Shown here: positions 1 to 8,341 of the stretch, piece by piece
How positions within the stretch are numbered: the stretch's first letter is position 1
How the letters are laid out: each line of letters opens with the position of its first letter
Source: an uncultured Lachnospiraceae bacterium
Lineage (GTDB): Bacteria > Bacillota > Clostridia > Lachnospirales > Lachnospiraceae
Length of the DNA stretch: 48,609 nt
Direction: 5' to 3'
NCBI GenBank assembly: GCA_947179245.1
Contig: CAMXBD010000005.1
Span: 1-48,609, forward strand
Position numbers and translations under genes: made by a program
The notes under the pieces: model-generated
Databases searched by the model: none
Told to the model about the DNA's origin: nothing
What the model saw: the letters and a program-made list of their open reading frames with translations, nothing else

Positions 1-516
1 GCTCATGTGACCCATCTTTATAATGCCATGCCGCCCTTTACACATAGAAAGCCGGGAGTAATCGGTGCAGCAGCGGAAGATACGAAGACGGAGGCGGAGC
101 TGATCTGTGACGGTATCCATATTCATCCCAGTGTTGTCAAAAGTACTTTTAAACTTTTTGGAGCTGAGCGCATGGTGCTCATCAGTGATAGTATGATGGC
201 GACAGGAATGGAGGACGGAGAGTATGCACTTGGCGGTCAGCCTGTGCATGTTCAGGGAAACAGGGCGACTCTTGCGGACGGGACTATCGCGGGCAGCGCG
301 ACGAATTTATACGATTGCATGCACACAGCAGTCAGAATGGGCATATCCAAGGAAGAAGCTGTCAGAGCGGCATCTTTCAATCCTGCCAAGGCAGTCGGAA
401 TGGAGGATGAATGCGGAATGCTTAAGGAAGGCAGGAAAGCAGATATACTCATTGCAGACAGAGAGTTTAATCTACGGGAAGTGATCAAATCCGGCATAAC
501 GGTGACGGAACAATAA
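1..516 (+). CDS. nagA: N-acetylglucosamine-6-phosphate deacetylase, C-terminal part (5' end outside window)
   Basis: The reading frame is open from base 1 and ends at the TAA at 514-516, so the N-terminal half lies outside the window. NagA removes the acetyl group from GlcNAc-6-P to give GlcN-6-P in the cytoplasm, feeding amino-sugar use and cell-wall recycling. The start of the visible part holds the THLYNAM motif typical of the family, followed by a metal/substrate-side region (DGIHIHP), the SDSM segment carrying the catalytic Asp, and the C-terminal SATNLYDCM and AASFNPAKAVGM blocks followed by the usual KGRKAD-type beta-sandwich strand. Nothing in the visible part looks broken. The next gene begins about 185 bases later behind its own promoter. 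Confidence 0.9.
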   Translation, partial: AHVTHLYNAMPPFTHRKPGVIGAAAEDTKTEAELICDGIHIHPSVVKSTFKLFGAERMVLISDSMMATGMEDGEYALGGQPVHVQGNRATLADGTIAGSATNLYDCMHTAVRMGISKEEAVRAASFNPAKAVGMEDECGMLKEGRKADILIADREFNLREVIKSGITVTEQ

Positions 517-547
517 AGGGCAGATATTGATCAAATAAAAAGTTCTT

Positions 548-576
548 TTGCTTTTTTCCATTGAGTATGATAGAAT
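548..576 (+). promoter_or_regulatory. Sigma-A-type promoter with extended -10
   Basis: TTGCTT at 548-553 and TAGAAT at 571-576 are separated by exactly 17 bases, and TGA just before the -10 gives an extended -10 element. It points into the GerMN lipoprotein gene at 702, leaving a leader of roughly 120 nt. Confidence 0.6.
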
Positions 577-595
577 AGACCCGATTTAGATGAAC

Positions 596-687
596 CTGAT
601 GTTTAATACCCCGCAATCAGTGGTGGTGTTGTTGATTTAAGTCAGCCGGAGCGAATGTGCGATGTTCGATAGGGGACGTGAGCTCCG
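596..687 (+). promoter_or_regulatory. Possible structured 5' leader
   Basis: Between the promoter and the ribosome site are two potential hairpins. One is CTGAT (596-600) with ATCAG (616-620). The other has an outer CGGAG/CTCCG stem (647-651 with 683-687) and an inner CGAA/TTCG stem (652-655 with 665-668). The second ends immediately before the GGGGGAGA ribosome site, so its folding could affect translation of the lipoprotein. I do not recognise a named RNA family. Confidence 0.3.
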
Positions 688-701
688 CAGGGGGAGAGAT
701 T

Positions 702-1367
702 ATGAAAAATGGAAAAAAGGCTGCTTTAGCGGCGGGCATAGCAGTAGTGTTTCTGGCAGCATGTGGCAGTAAGGCAGATGAAACTGTGGCTTCCGGAGAA
801 ATGGTAGTACCGGAGATGTCTTCAGAGGATTTATTAGTGAGTTCATTGGAATATCTGTTGATAGATGATACGGAAGAGCAGCAGGAATCTCAGAATCAGG
901 ATGGTGAGCAGGAATCCGGAAATATCATAAATGAAGAAGTTGAGAAAACGGAGGATCCGAAGCAGGAGCCAGATGAGGAACAGGGCGAGAAGGCGGTCAT
1001 CTACTATGGGAACGGGGGTTCTTCTGAGCTGAAAGAGGAAACCGTTGTTCTTCAGGAAAAAACAGCGGATGAACTGATTAGTGCGCTTGCAAAACATAAT
1101 ATCGTGTCGTTGGACACGAAAGTTCTTTCCTTTGAAGAGAAAGAGGAGGATGGTGTTAAAGTACTGTATCTGGATTTGTCCAAGTCGGCAGGTGAATATC
1201 TGCGGACAATGTCTAAAGAGGCAGAGAGCATCATCATTGCGTCTATTACAAATACGTTTATAGAAAATTATGACGCTGAAGCCGTTTACCTCATGATAGA
1301 AGGAGAGGCATTTGCTGCATTCAATGGAGAGCAGAGTAAACTTCCTCTGATACAGGAGAAAGAATAG
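702..1367 (+). CDS. Lipoprotein with GerMN-type domain
   Basis: This is a 221-residue predicted lipoprotein. The start at 702 is chosen over an upstream in-frame codon because GGGGGAGA precedes it at the right distance and it opens directly into a signal peptide: KNGKK, a hydrophobic stretch, then the lipobox LAAC with the lipidated Cys at residue 21. Residues about 60-100 are an acidic, Gln/Glu-rich low-complexity linker. Residues about 100-210 look like one GerMN domain (VIYYGNGG strand, a helical TADELISAL segment, then VLYLDLSKS and the SIIIASITNTF helix), a fold found in GerM of spore formers and in other surface lipoproteins. Expected location is the outer face of the membrane. The role is not known from sequence; a sporulation/germination or envelope role is inference. 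Confidence 0.75.
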   Translation: MKNGKKAALAAGIAVVFLAACGSKADETVASGEMVVPEMSSEDLLVSSLEYLLIDDTEEQQESQNQDGEQESGNIINEEVEKTEDPKQEPDEEQGEKAVIYYGNGGSSELKEETVVLQEKTADELISALAKHNIVSLDTKVLSFEEKEEDGVKVLYLDLSKSAGEYLRTMSKEAESIIIASITNTFIENYDAEAVYLMIEGEAFAAFNGEQSKLPLIQEKE

Positions 1368-1400
1368 GAACAAAGAAGACTTATGGAAAGAAGGGATAGC

Positions 1401-2024
1401 ATGGCGGACATTAGTGCGCGGGAGCAGCTTATTTTTGATATAGCGCAGACAGAGTGGGAATTATTTCAGCATGTATATAATACAGGCGGAAGAGCATCCT
1501 GTCAGGATGATCCCGATACATTTTTTAAGATGCGCATGAGCCAGTGGATGGTCTATTCTGACGAAGTGCTTTACAGTTATCAGGAAGACTGCAGGAAAGC
1601 TATGGAGGAAGGAAGAAATCTTGTATTTGAGAAGTACGGCAGGATGATGGAAAGTACCTTCCCGGAAGAATATGAGGAGATCAAAGATCATCTTCCCGAT
1701 GTGTCTGAGAAAACGGATATCGTGGAGAAGATTGTGAAGATCAATCTGGAATGGGATGCCCAGATGCTTCGGGATTATCCGAATCTGAGAAGCAGGGGCA
1801 GAGTGCTTACTACGGCAGAGGACGGCATTATGGCGGGTTCCTCCATGGAGAGCTATCTGAGAGGTGAATTGCTGACATATTCCATGCATACACTGGAGTT
1901 GATCTGGCAGGAGACAGAAGAAGCTCATAAGAAAGGCGAGAGCCTGCTAAAACAGACTATCGCCAATGAAACACTATTTTACGGTTACAGTTCTCTTGAA
2001 GAAGCGGAAGAGAAGCACAGTTAG
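1401..2024 (+). CDS. DUF4125 family protein
   Basis: A 207-residue soluble, acidic, mostly helical protein without signal peptide or membrane segment. The start at 1401 is preferred to the ATG at 1383 because GAAAGAAGGG lies five bases before it. The pattern [17 protein letters not shown], a run of Glu/Lys-rich helix ending in [17 protein letters not shown], and a central [10 protein letters not shown] match my recollection of the DUF4125 family, whose function is unknown. It follows the lipoprotein gene by 33 bases and is probably cotranscribed with it. Its stop overlaps the stop of the opposing DUF6320 gene by four bases, and a strong terminator lies directly after it. Confidence 0.65.
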   Translation: MADISAREQLIFDIAQTEWELFQHVYNTGGRASCQDDPDTFFKMRMSQWMVYSDEVLYSYQEDCRKAMEEGRNLVFEKYGRMMESTFPEEYEEIKDHLPDVSEKTDIVEKIVKINLEWDAQMLRDYPNLRSRGRVLTTAEDGIMAGSSMESYLRGELLTYSMHTLELIWQETEEAHKKGESLLKQTIANETLFYGYSSLEEAEEKHS

Positions 2025-2725
2025 AAATGCAGGCGTCTGCGCACTTCGTTGCGCAGGCGTTTTTTAGCGAGTATTGTGATCAAGGCGATATCAATGATCA
2101 CGCATACAGTCAGAACCACCGCTGACCAAGTGATTCGGTAAGGGCGTTCTAATATGCGCCGGATCAATAGTTCCAAAGTCACGCAGAAAGCGGGAATCTC
2201 CACAAATATGCAGAGGGCGCATGACAGGATTGTAAGCGGGAAGAATTTTGATAACAGGGGAAACAATTCCGCAAGTATTGTCAGGATGGTTACGATGGGA
2301 AGTCCCATCTGCCAGAACCATGTATTCGATCTGGTTAAAAAGGTAATCAGATATAGATAGACCGCTACCGATAAGCCGTCAGCGAGCAGAGACAGATAGA
2401 TAGGGGTCTTGCAGTGAAACACTGCCGGAAAACTGAATACGAAAAGGCATAAGCAGCTTCCGATCACGAGCAGCGACCAGAGTGAAGAATTAAATACTAA
2501 CAGATTCAGCAGAAGACAGGTCACTCCGGTGGCAGTCAATACTACGCTGATCAGGATTCCCAGATCTTTTCTTTTCACTACTTCCACCTGACCCTTGTCG
2601 GTAGGATAAGGAGAAGGCGGTATTTTTTTATTTAATTCGTTAGGATTGATAACAGGTGTATGGCAGAGAGGACATTCTGTCAGGGATGCCTCCAGCTCGA
2701 CGCCGCAGTTTACGCAGTAGGACAT
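2021..2725 (-). CDS. Zinc-ribbon multi-pass membrane protein (DUF6320-like)
   Basis: A 234-residue protein that opens with a zinc ribbon (Cys4, Cys7, Cys18, Cys21 in CVNC...CPLC) followed by a Pro/Lys-rich linker (residues about 25-50) and then about six hydrophobic segments starting at [10 protein letters not shown] and ending at ALITIL, with a basic C-terminus. The arrangement fits the DUF6320 family of Clostridia, function unknown. It lies 73 bases downstream of the condensation-fold acyltransferase gene on the same strand, so the two are probably cotranscribed and may form a membrane complex (inference). The last codons also form the terminator hairpin of the opposing DUF4125 gene. Confidence 0.7.
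   Translation of the reverse strand: MSYCVNCGVELEASLTECPLCHTPVINPNELNKKIPPSPYPTDKGQVEVVKRKDLGILISVVLTATGVTCLLLNLLVFNSSLWSLLVIGSCLCLFVFSFPAVFHCKTPIYLSLLADGLSVAVYLYLITFLTRSNTWFWQMGLPIVTILTILAELFPLLSKFFPLTILSCALCIFVEIPAFCVTLELLIRRILERPYRITWSAVVLTVCVIIDIALITILAKKRLRNEVRRRLHF
2034..2065 (+). terminator. Intrinsic terminator shared by convergent genes
   Basis: CGTCTGCGCA (2034-2043) pairs with TGCGCAGGCG (2050-2059) around a CTTCGT loop and is followed by six T. It ends the lipoprotein/DUF4125 transcript and lies wholly inside the last codons of the opposing gene. Confidence 0.85.
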
Positions 2726-2798
2726 ATTGTTTTCCTTCTTTCTTTGTTTTCAGGGTATGGCGGACGTGTTATGTCAACCATATTGAATGCTATGAATC

Positions 2799-4139
2799 TT
2801 ATTCGATACTTAGGTCGCGATTACTTTCAATTTTTACATGAATACCATCCTGTACCAGCTTACGGAAGAAATAACGTTCTACGTCAGCTTCCACAATACT
2901 GCTGGCGAAGTTGATGGTCAGGATGTCTTCAAAGCTGATAATGGCACAATTGGTACGTGATGAAAAGGGTTGGCCCATATAGATGTCAAACCGTTCTATA
3001 TAAGGCTTCATGTCTTCGGGCACATGCAGGGCGCCCATATTGGTCAGTCCGGCGGATGAATTTTTATCCTGTACTTTTGTATAAAAGGTGCGCACCACGA
3101 AATCCTTAATGAAAAGCGGCACAACGCGGATGAATGGGTTACGCTGGGTTGAGGCATTGGTAGTGATATCACCCCGCAGGAATTTATCATTGATATGATA
3201 ACGCATGTGATTGTGCACATGTTCTACGATTTCTTCAAAAGTATAGTCGCCCAGCCGGGGATCAACAAAAGGATACACCATAGTGATAAAATTGCGCAGT
3301 GTTTTGGATGGGAAAAAACGGCGCAGGTTTACAGGCATGGCGATACGTACCGGACGCAGTCTGATATGGAAATCGGTAGTCTGCTTCTGCAGCAGTGCAT
3401 AGAGCAGAACTGAGTTTAAATATTCCGTGATGCTGGCGTTATATTTCTTGGCAACAGCCATGACTTCACGCACGGACAGAATCCCGTCTATGATGTTCAG
3501 CGTATAAAACGGCTCCTTGGTTCCCCGTACACGATAAGTTTTTTCAGCGGGCCGGGGCGGGCATACCTGAGCGTTGGCATAACGCATATATGCGTCCTCC
3601 AGTTCTTCGGGATCGGGTTCCTCATTGATATTTAAGACGAAACCTTCGGGTTTCACAGGGTGTCCGAGCAGTCCAAGATAAGTGGCAGTCAATGTCTGTA
3701 AGAGGCACATGCCTCCGGTGCCGTCACCGAGACAGTGGTGTGCTTCTAACGCGATGCGGCTGCCGTAGTAATATACCCGAATAAGATAACGATTGTTACC
3801 TTTAAAGTGCATGGGCATACAGGGATTCTTGATATCTTTTTTCACGTAAGGACCGGGGCGGTTATTAGGTTCTAAATAACGCCAGAACAACCCTTTACGA
3901 ATTGCCACTTTGTAAGTGGGAAAACGGACAAGCGTCATGTCGAGAGCCTTTTGCAGCAGTTCCGGATCAATGGGCTCCTTGAGTACAACGGACAGCCGAT
4001 ACACGGAGGAAAAGTCACGGCGCTGCAAAGTAGGATAGACGATGGCGGACAAATCCAGCTTATACCAGACGTCTTTCCTGTTTTTGACAGAAGGTTTCAC
4101 TATTTGATTTAACGTATTTTGATGTCTTGTTTTTTTCAT
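2799..4139 (-). CDS. Condensation-fold (alcohol acetyltransferase-like) acyltransferase
   Basis: A 446-residue cytoplasmic protein of the chloramphenicol-acetyltransferase/condensation superfamily. The HHxxxD active-site motif is His134-His135-Cys-Leu-Gly-Asp139, followed by GTGG, inside the strand LEAHHCLGDG. The N-terminal half has the usual opening (SVVLKEPIDPELLQKALDMTL, a donor-side helix) and the C-terminal half has a GALHVPEDM segment and a final SFEDILTINFASS strand like the DFGWG-side strand of the fold. It is the length of alcohol acetyltransferases rather than of an NRPS domain, and no carrier-protein domain is attached. Donor and acceptor cannot be told from sequence. The DUF6320-like gene follows on the same strand and an HSL-type esterase is divergent 76 bases away, suggesting one acyl-ester pathway. 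Confidence 0.75.
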   Translation of the reverse strand: MKKTRHQNTLNQIVKPSVKNRKDVWYKLDLSAIVYPTLQRRDFSSVYRLSVVLKEPIDPELLQKALDMTLVRFPTYKVAIRKGLFWRYLEPNNRPGPYVKKDIKNPCMPMHFKGNNRYLIRVYYYGSRIALEAHHCLGDGTGGMCLLQTLTATYLGLLGHPVKPEGFVLNINEEPDPEELEDAYMRYANAQVCPPRPAEKTYRVRGTKEPFYTLNIIDGILSVREVMAVAKKYNASITEYLNSVLLYALLQKQTTDFHIRLRPVRIAMPVNLRRFFPSKTLRNFITMVYPFVDPRLGDYTFEEIVEHVHNHMRYHINDKFLRGDITTNASTQRNPFIRVVPLFIKDFVVRTFYTKVQDKNSSAGLTNMGALHVPEDMKPYIERFDIYMGQPFSSRTNCAIISFEDILTINFASSIVEADVERYFFRKLVQDGIHVKIESNRDLSIE

Positions 4140-4215
4140 ATCATAGATATAATATCATAAATATAGAGTTTTATGTCAGAGTATTTACATATTTTAATGA
4201 AGAGAGGGAGAGTAT

Positions 4216-5133
4216 ATGGCAATTTCGGATAAAAAAAATGCGAATTTAATGAATCTGATCAAGAGGATGCATGGTGTGGTGGAGAATACGGATATTGAGA
4301 AACATCGTCAGTCTCAAGATCATTTCGGGGCGCTGTTAGGAACGAATAAAGATGTGCTGACACAGGTTTTGGATATCCCAGCCCAATCTCCCGGAGAGAA
4401 TGCAATTCATGCGGAATGGAATTATGTAAACCGGGCGCATATGAAAAAATATGTGATCTTATATTGCCACGGCGGTGGTTATTCCACCGGAAGCAGCCTC
4501 TATGCCAGAACGCTGACAGGTAAACTTGCAATGTCAACTTCCATGGATGTACTCAGCTTTGACTATCGTCTGGCGCCTGAAAATCCATATCCGGCAGCCA
4601 CGGAAGATGCCATGCGTGTGTGGAACTTTTTGATGCTGCTTGGCTATGGTGCGAGGGATATTATTCTGGCGGGAGATTCCGCAGGAGGTAATCTGGCATT
4701 GTCTCTGACTTTGCAGCTGAAAGCGGAGGGAAGGCTTCTTCCACGCGGACTTGTGTTGATGTCGCCGTGGACTGATCTCACATCATCGGGTAAATCCCAT
4801 GAGACGAAAGCCGGGATCGATCCTGTTCTCAATGCGGGTTATCTGGCGGACATGATTCACAACTATGCGCCGGAACAGAACCTTGAAGATCCTTTTATCT
4901 CCCCGCTTTTTGGCGATTATGACGGTTTTCCGCCAACTTACATCCAAGTGGGAGATAATGAGATTCTTCTTGACGATTCCGTCATGCTCTATAAGAAGCT
5001 GTTAAAAGCAAATGTATCAGTCAAATTGGACAAGTTCGACGGGATGTGGCATGTTTTTCAGATGTCGCCTTTTAAGACGGCTTATGAGGCGATGGATAAG
5101 AATGCGGAGTTTATTTATGATATTTGCCGGTAA
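4216..5133 (+). CDS. Alpha/beta hydrolase, hormone-sensitive-lipase type
   Basis: A 305-residue esterase of the HSL (family IV) group, with no signal peptide. The oxyanion-hole motif is His85-Gly-Gly-Gly (YCHGGGYSTG). The nucleophile is Ser155 in GDSAGG. Asp247 (VGDNEILLDD) and His279 (MWHVF) complete the triad, in the usual order and spacing. The first 60 residues form the flexible cap common in this family. The family cleaves short-to-medium acyl esters. Divergent transcription from the acyltransferase gene, with a short AT-rich shared promoter region (4140-4215), suggests that the two act on related esters (inference). The ribosome site GAGAGGGAGAG is strong. Nearby hairpin repeats begin just after the stop. 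Confidence 0.85.
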   Translation: MAISDKKNANLMNLIKRMHGVVENTDIEKHRQSQDHFGALLGTNKDVLTQVLDIPAQSPGENAIHAEWNYVNRAHMKKYVILYCHGGGYSTGSSLYARTLTGKLAMSTSMDVLSFDYRLAPENPYPAATEDAMRVWNFLMLLGYGARDIILAGDSAGGNLALSLTLQLKAEGRLLPRGLVLMSPWTDLTSSGKSHETKAGIDPVLNAGYLADMIHNYAPEQNLEDPFISPLFGDYDGFPPTYIQVGDNEILLDDSVMLYKKLLKANVSVKLDKFDGMWHVFQMSPFKTAYEAMDKNAEFIYDICR

Positions 5134-5151
5134 CAGAAGTAAATTCCTTCG

Positions 5152-5275
5152 GAATTAACTTCGCGAGATTCGCTGCGCGAACTCGGAATATATGGTGAAT
5201 TAACTTCGCGGGATTCGTTGCGCGAACTCGGAATATATGGTGAATTAACTTCGCGGGATTTGTTCCGCGAACTGG
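5152..5275. repeat. Three tandem copies of a 45-bp hairpin repeat
   Basis: The unit starts GAATTAACTTCGCG and ends CGGAATATATGGT. Copies lie at 5152-5196, 5197-5241 and 5242-about 5275 (last one truncated and diverging). Each contains an inverted repeat TTCGCG...CGCGAA about 22 bases long. In copy 3 two changes extend the stem by one pair (TTCGCGG with CCGCGAA). A further small hairpin, AATTC/GAATT, lies just upstream (5142-5156). It fills the gap between the esterase gene and dgt. Confidence 0.9.
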
Positions 5276-5363
5276 GAGAAGGTAGTATTTTCATAGACAA
5301 AACTCTTTATCTGGCAATTAAGGTAACTCCTTTTAAGAATAATTTTGTGGTAGAAAAAAGGAT

Positions 5364-5391
5364 TTGGCTGACAGGCATAGAATAATATAAG
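5364..5391 (+). promoter_or_regulatory. Possible promoter for the dgt-dnaG-rpoD operon
   Basis: TTGGCT (5364-5369), a 16-base spacer, then TATAAG (5386-5391), about 38 bases before the dgt start. The match is moderate and the hexamers are not decisive. Confidence 0.3.
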
Positions 5392-5428
5392 TAGAACGGT
5401 TGTTTTGCGTAGGAAGAAAGGCAGTACC

Positions 5429-6433
5429 ATGAATATACGTGAAAGTTTGGAGCAGTGGGAGAAAGAGTACTTAAGCCCCTATGCCATGCTCAGTATGGAT
5501 TCAAAGGGAAGGCTCAGACCGGAAGAGCAGTGTGATATCAGACCGGTATTCCAGCGGGATAGAGACAGAATCATACATAGTAAGTCTTTCAGACGCCTGA
5601 AGGACAAGACACAGGTTTTTCTGACACCGGAGGGTGATCACTACAGAACCCGTCTGACCCATACACTGGAAGTCAGCCAGACGGCAAGGACAATCGCTAA
5701 GGCGCTTCAGCTCAATGAAGATCTGGTGGAGGCGATTGCGCTGGGTCATGATCTGGGACATACGCCTTTCGGGCATGCCGGGGAACGCGCGCTCAACCGG
5801 GTATGTACTTACGGTTTTAAACACAATGAACAGAGTGTGAGAACGGTAGACCTGCTGGAAAAGGATGGACAGGGAATCAATCTTACCATGGAAGTCCGTG
5901 ACGGTATTCTGAATCATCAGACCTCCAGTATGCCGGCGAGTCTGGAGGGTAAGATTGTAAGATTAGCAGACAAGATAGCATATATTCATCATGATATGGA
6001 CGATGCTGTCCGCGGCGGTATCCTAAGAGAAAGTGATGTGCCGGAGGAGATTAGTTCCGTCATCGGGTACACTTGTGGACAGAGGCTGGATTTTTTTATT
6101 CATAATATTGTAACGAACAGCAGAGGTAAGAATGATATCTGTATGTCGCCGGAGGCGGCACAGGCAATGCAGAAGATGCGGGAATTTATGTTCCGCAATG
6201 TCTATAAGAATCCTATAGCCAAAGGGCAGGAAAATAAGGCGGAGAGTCTGATTATTACGCTGTATGAGTATTATATGAGCCATACGGAGAAATTACCGGA
6301 CTTCTTAAACAGACTTTACCTGAATGGGGAGCCGATTGAAAAGATCGTGTGTGATTACATTGCCTCTATGACGGACCGGTTTGCCATAGCGCAGTATCAG
6401 GAAATCTATATTCCGAAGACTTGGCATGGCTAG
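5429..6433 (+). CDS. dgt: dGTPase-like dNTP triphosphohydrolase (HD domain)
   Basis: A 334-residue cytoplasmic HD-domain enzyme that hydrolyses dGTP or other dNTPs to the deoxynucleoside and triphosphate. The start at 5429 is preferred over the in-frame TTG at 5405 because AGGAAGAAAGG precedes it. Seen: HSKSFRRLKDKTQVF near residue 50, the metal-binding His in RLTHTLEVSQ (His78), the His107-Asp108 pair in LGHDLGHTPFGHAGE, NEQSVR, and the second Asp in LADKIAYIHHDMDD. Length is normal for the shorter Gram-positive members. It is the first gene before dnaG and rpoD, a common order in Clostridia, linking dNTP supply to replication (inference). Confidence 0.92.
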   Translation: MNIRESLEQWEKEYLSPYAMLSMDSKGRLRPEEQCDIRPVFQRDRDRIIHSKSFRRLKDKTQVFLTPEGDHYRTRLTHTLEVSQTARTIAKALQLNEDLVEAIALGHDLGHTPFGHAGERALNRVCTYGFKHNEQSVRTVDLLEKDGQGINLTMEVRDGILNHQTSSMPASLEGKIVRLADKIAYIHHDMDDAVRGGILRESDVPEEISSVIGYTCGQRLDFFIHNIVTNSRGKNDICMSPEAAQAMQKMREFMFRNVYKNPIAKGQENKAESLIITLYEYYMSHTEKLPDFLNRLYLNGEPIEKIVCDYIASMTDRFAIAQYQEIYIPKTWHG

Positions 6434-6475
6434 GCGGGCATAAGAGATTATAATTAAAGAACAAGAAGGGATATA

Positions 6476-8245
6476 ATGTATTATCCGGAAGAACTGATTG
6501 AAGAGATCAGGATGAAAAATGATATAGTAAACGTGATTTCGGGATATGTCCGTATGCAGAAGAAAGGAAGCAGTTATTTTGGGCTGTGTCCGTTCCATAA
6601 TGAGAAATCGCCTTCCTTTTCGGTATCTCCGGCAAAACAGATGTATTATTGCTTCGGGTGCGGGGCAGGCGGCAATGTCATAACGTTTGTTATGGAATAT
6701 GAGAATGCCACTTTTCAAGAAGCGGTCAAGATGCTTGCAGACAGGGCGGGCGTCAATCTTCCTGAAATGGAGTATACCGAGGAGACGAGACAGAGGGAGA
6801 GCAAACGCACCAGACTGCTTGAAGTCAATAAGGAGGCGGCTAAGTATTATTACTATATGCTGCGTACCCCCAGAGGGAAGACGGGATATCAATACCTGTC
6901 AGGACGGCAGTTGTCGGAAGAGACTATGAAGAAGTTTGGGCTCGGCTACGCTGACGGTGCAGGATCTGATCTGACGGCATATCTTAAGTCCAAGGGATAT
7001 TCCGATGAATTGATTAACGAATCCGGGCTGATTGCCTTTGATGAGAAGAGGGGAATGCATGATAAGTTCTGGAACAGAGTCATGTTCCCGATTCAGGACA
7101 GCAATCACCGGGTGATCGGATTCGGCGGACGGGTGATGGGAGATGCCAAACCAAAGTATCTCAACTCGCCGGAGACAATGATTTTTGATAAAAGCCGTAA
7201 TTTATACGGATTAAATTTTGCCAGAACATCGCGCAAAGGCAATATTATTCTGTGTGAAGGATATATGGATGTGATCGCCATGCATCAGGCGGGATTTACA
7301 CAGGCGGTCGCGTCGCTGGGAACAGCTTTTACGATGGGACAAGCCGGACTGCTCAAGCGTTACACCGAGGATGTACTGCTTGCTTACGACAGTGATGGTG
7401 CCGGTGTAAATGCGGCGCTTCGAGCTATCGGGATATTGAGACAGTCGGGGCTTCGGGGCAGGGTCATAGACATGCAGCCTTACAAAGACCCCGATGAATT
7501 TATGAAGAATATGGGTGCCGATGCCTTTCAGGAGAGAATCGATCAGGCGCAGAACAGTTTCTTTTTTGAGCTTAAGATACTGGAGCGGGATTACCGCATG
7601 GAGGATCCTGAATCCAAGACCGCATTCCACAGAGAAATCGCTAAGAAGCTGTGCGGTTTTGAGGAAGAGGTGGAGCGGGAGAATTATATAGAATCCGTGG
7701 CGCAGAAGTATAATATCGGATTTGAAAATCTGCGTAAACTGGTAAGTTCTTACGCGGCAAGAACGGGGCTGGTGCAGCCGGTGGAACGGCCGAAGAGTAC
7801 TGTTGCGAAGAAGAATACACCGGAGGAGAATGTGAAGAAATCTCAGAGACTGCTGCTGACATGGATTACGGAGGAACCTGACGTTTATCCAAAGGTCAAG
7901 CCTTACATTACGGCACAGGATTTTACGGAAGAGTTATACCGGCAGGTGGCGGACAAGCTGTTTGCGGACTTAGAGCGGGGGCAGTATAATCCGGCGGCGA
8001 TCATCAGCGCATTTGAGGAAGAAGAGAAACAGCGTGCCGTGGCTGAGATCTTTAATACGAAGCTTGAGGAGCTTCCCACGGACAAAGAGCGGGGAAAGGC
8101 ATTCCACGATATTCTCTGCGCCGTGAAACAGAGCAGCTTCGACTATTATTCGGAAAGAATGGGCTCTGACATGAGTGCTTTAAATCAGGTAATATCCGGT
8201 AAAAAGGCGCTGGAAGAACTTAGAAAAACGCATATTTCCCTGTAA
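6476..8245 (+). CDS. dnaG: DNA primase
   Basis: DnaG makes RNA primers at the replication fork. The 589-residue protein has the N-terminal CHC2 zinc finger (Cys38, His41, Cys59, Cys62 in CPFHNEKSPSFSVSP and CFGCGAGGN), the central basic primase domain with the YLSGRQLSEETMKKFGLGYA block, the TOPRIM core (LCEGYMDVIAMHQAGF, then YDSDGAGVNAALR with the acidic metal-binding residues), and a C-terminal helicase-binding region of about 140 residues. The start ATG at 6476 has AGAAGGG just upstream. It lies 42 bases after dgt and 96 before rpoD. Nothing is missing. Confidence 0.97.
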   Translation: MYYPEELIEEIRMKNDIVNVISGYVRMQKKGSSYFGLCPFHNEKSPSFSVSPAKQMYYCFGCGAGGNVITFVMEYENATFQEAVKMLADRAGVNLPEMEYTEETRQRESKRTRLLEVNKEAAKYYYYMLRTPRGKTGYQYLSGRQLSEETMKKFGLGYADGAGSDLTAYLKSKGYSDELINESGLIAFDEKRGMHDKFWNRVMFPIQDSNHRVIGFGGRVMGDAKPKYLNSPETMIFDKSRNLYGLNFARTSRKGNIILCEGYMDVIAMHQAGFTQAVASLGTAFTMGQAGLLKRYTEDVLLAYDSDGAGVNAALRAIGILRQSGLRGRVIDMQPYKDPDEFMKNMGADAFQERIDQAQNSFFFELKILERDYRMEDPESKTAFHREIAKKLCGFEEEVERENYIESVAQKYNIGFENLRKLVSSYAARTGLVQPVERPKSTVAKKNTPEENVKKSQRLLLTWITEEPDVYPKVKPYITAQDFTEELYRQVADKLFADLERGQYNPAAIISAFEEEEKQRAVAEIFNTKLEELPTDKERGKAFHDILCAVKQSSFDYYSERMGSDMSALNQVISGKKALEELRKTHISL

Positions 8246-8341
8246 TAAGGGCAAGCTATTCGCAGAAGACTGTCAAAGAATAGACTTAGGTTACGGCGGA
8301 TGGAATATAGAACTTGAAACATAGGAAGGATGGACCAAGTA

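Noticed and set aside
843-1373. Long minus-strand reading frame under the GerMN lipoprotein
   Set aside because: The plus-strand gene has a signal peptide, lipobox and good ribosome site; the antisense frame has no recognisable domain or start site.
5152-5275. CRISPR array
   Set aside because: The three units are contiguous with no variable spacers.
5115-5300. Minus-strand reading frame coding a repeated peptide (SPYIPSSRNESREVN)
   Set aside because: It is the translation of the 45-bp repeats. There is no ribosome site or start context and the repeats are structural DNA.
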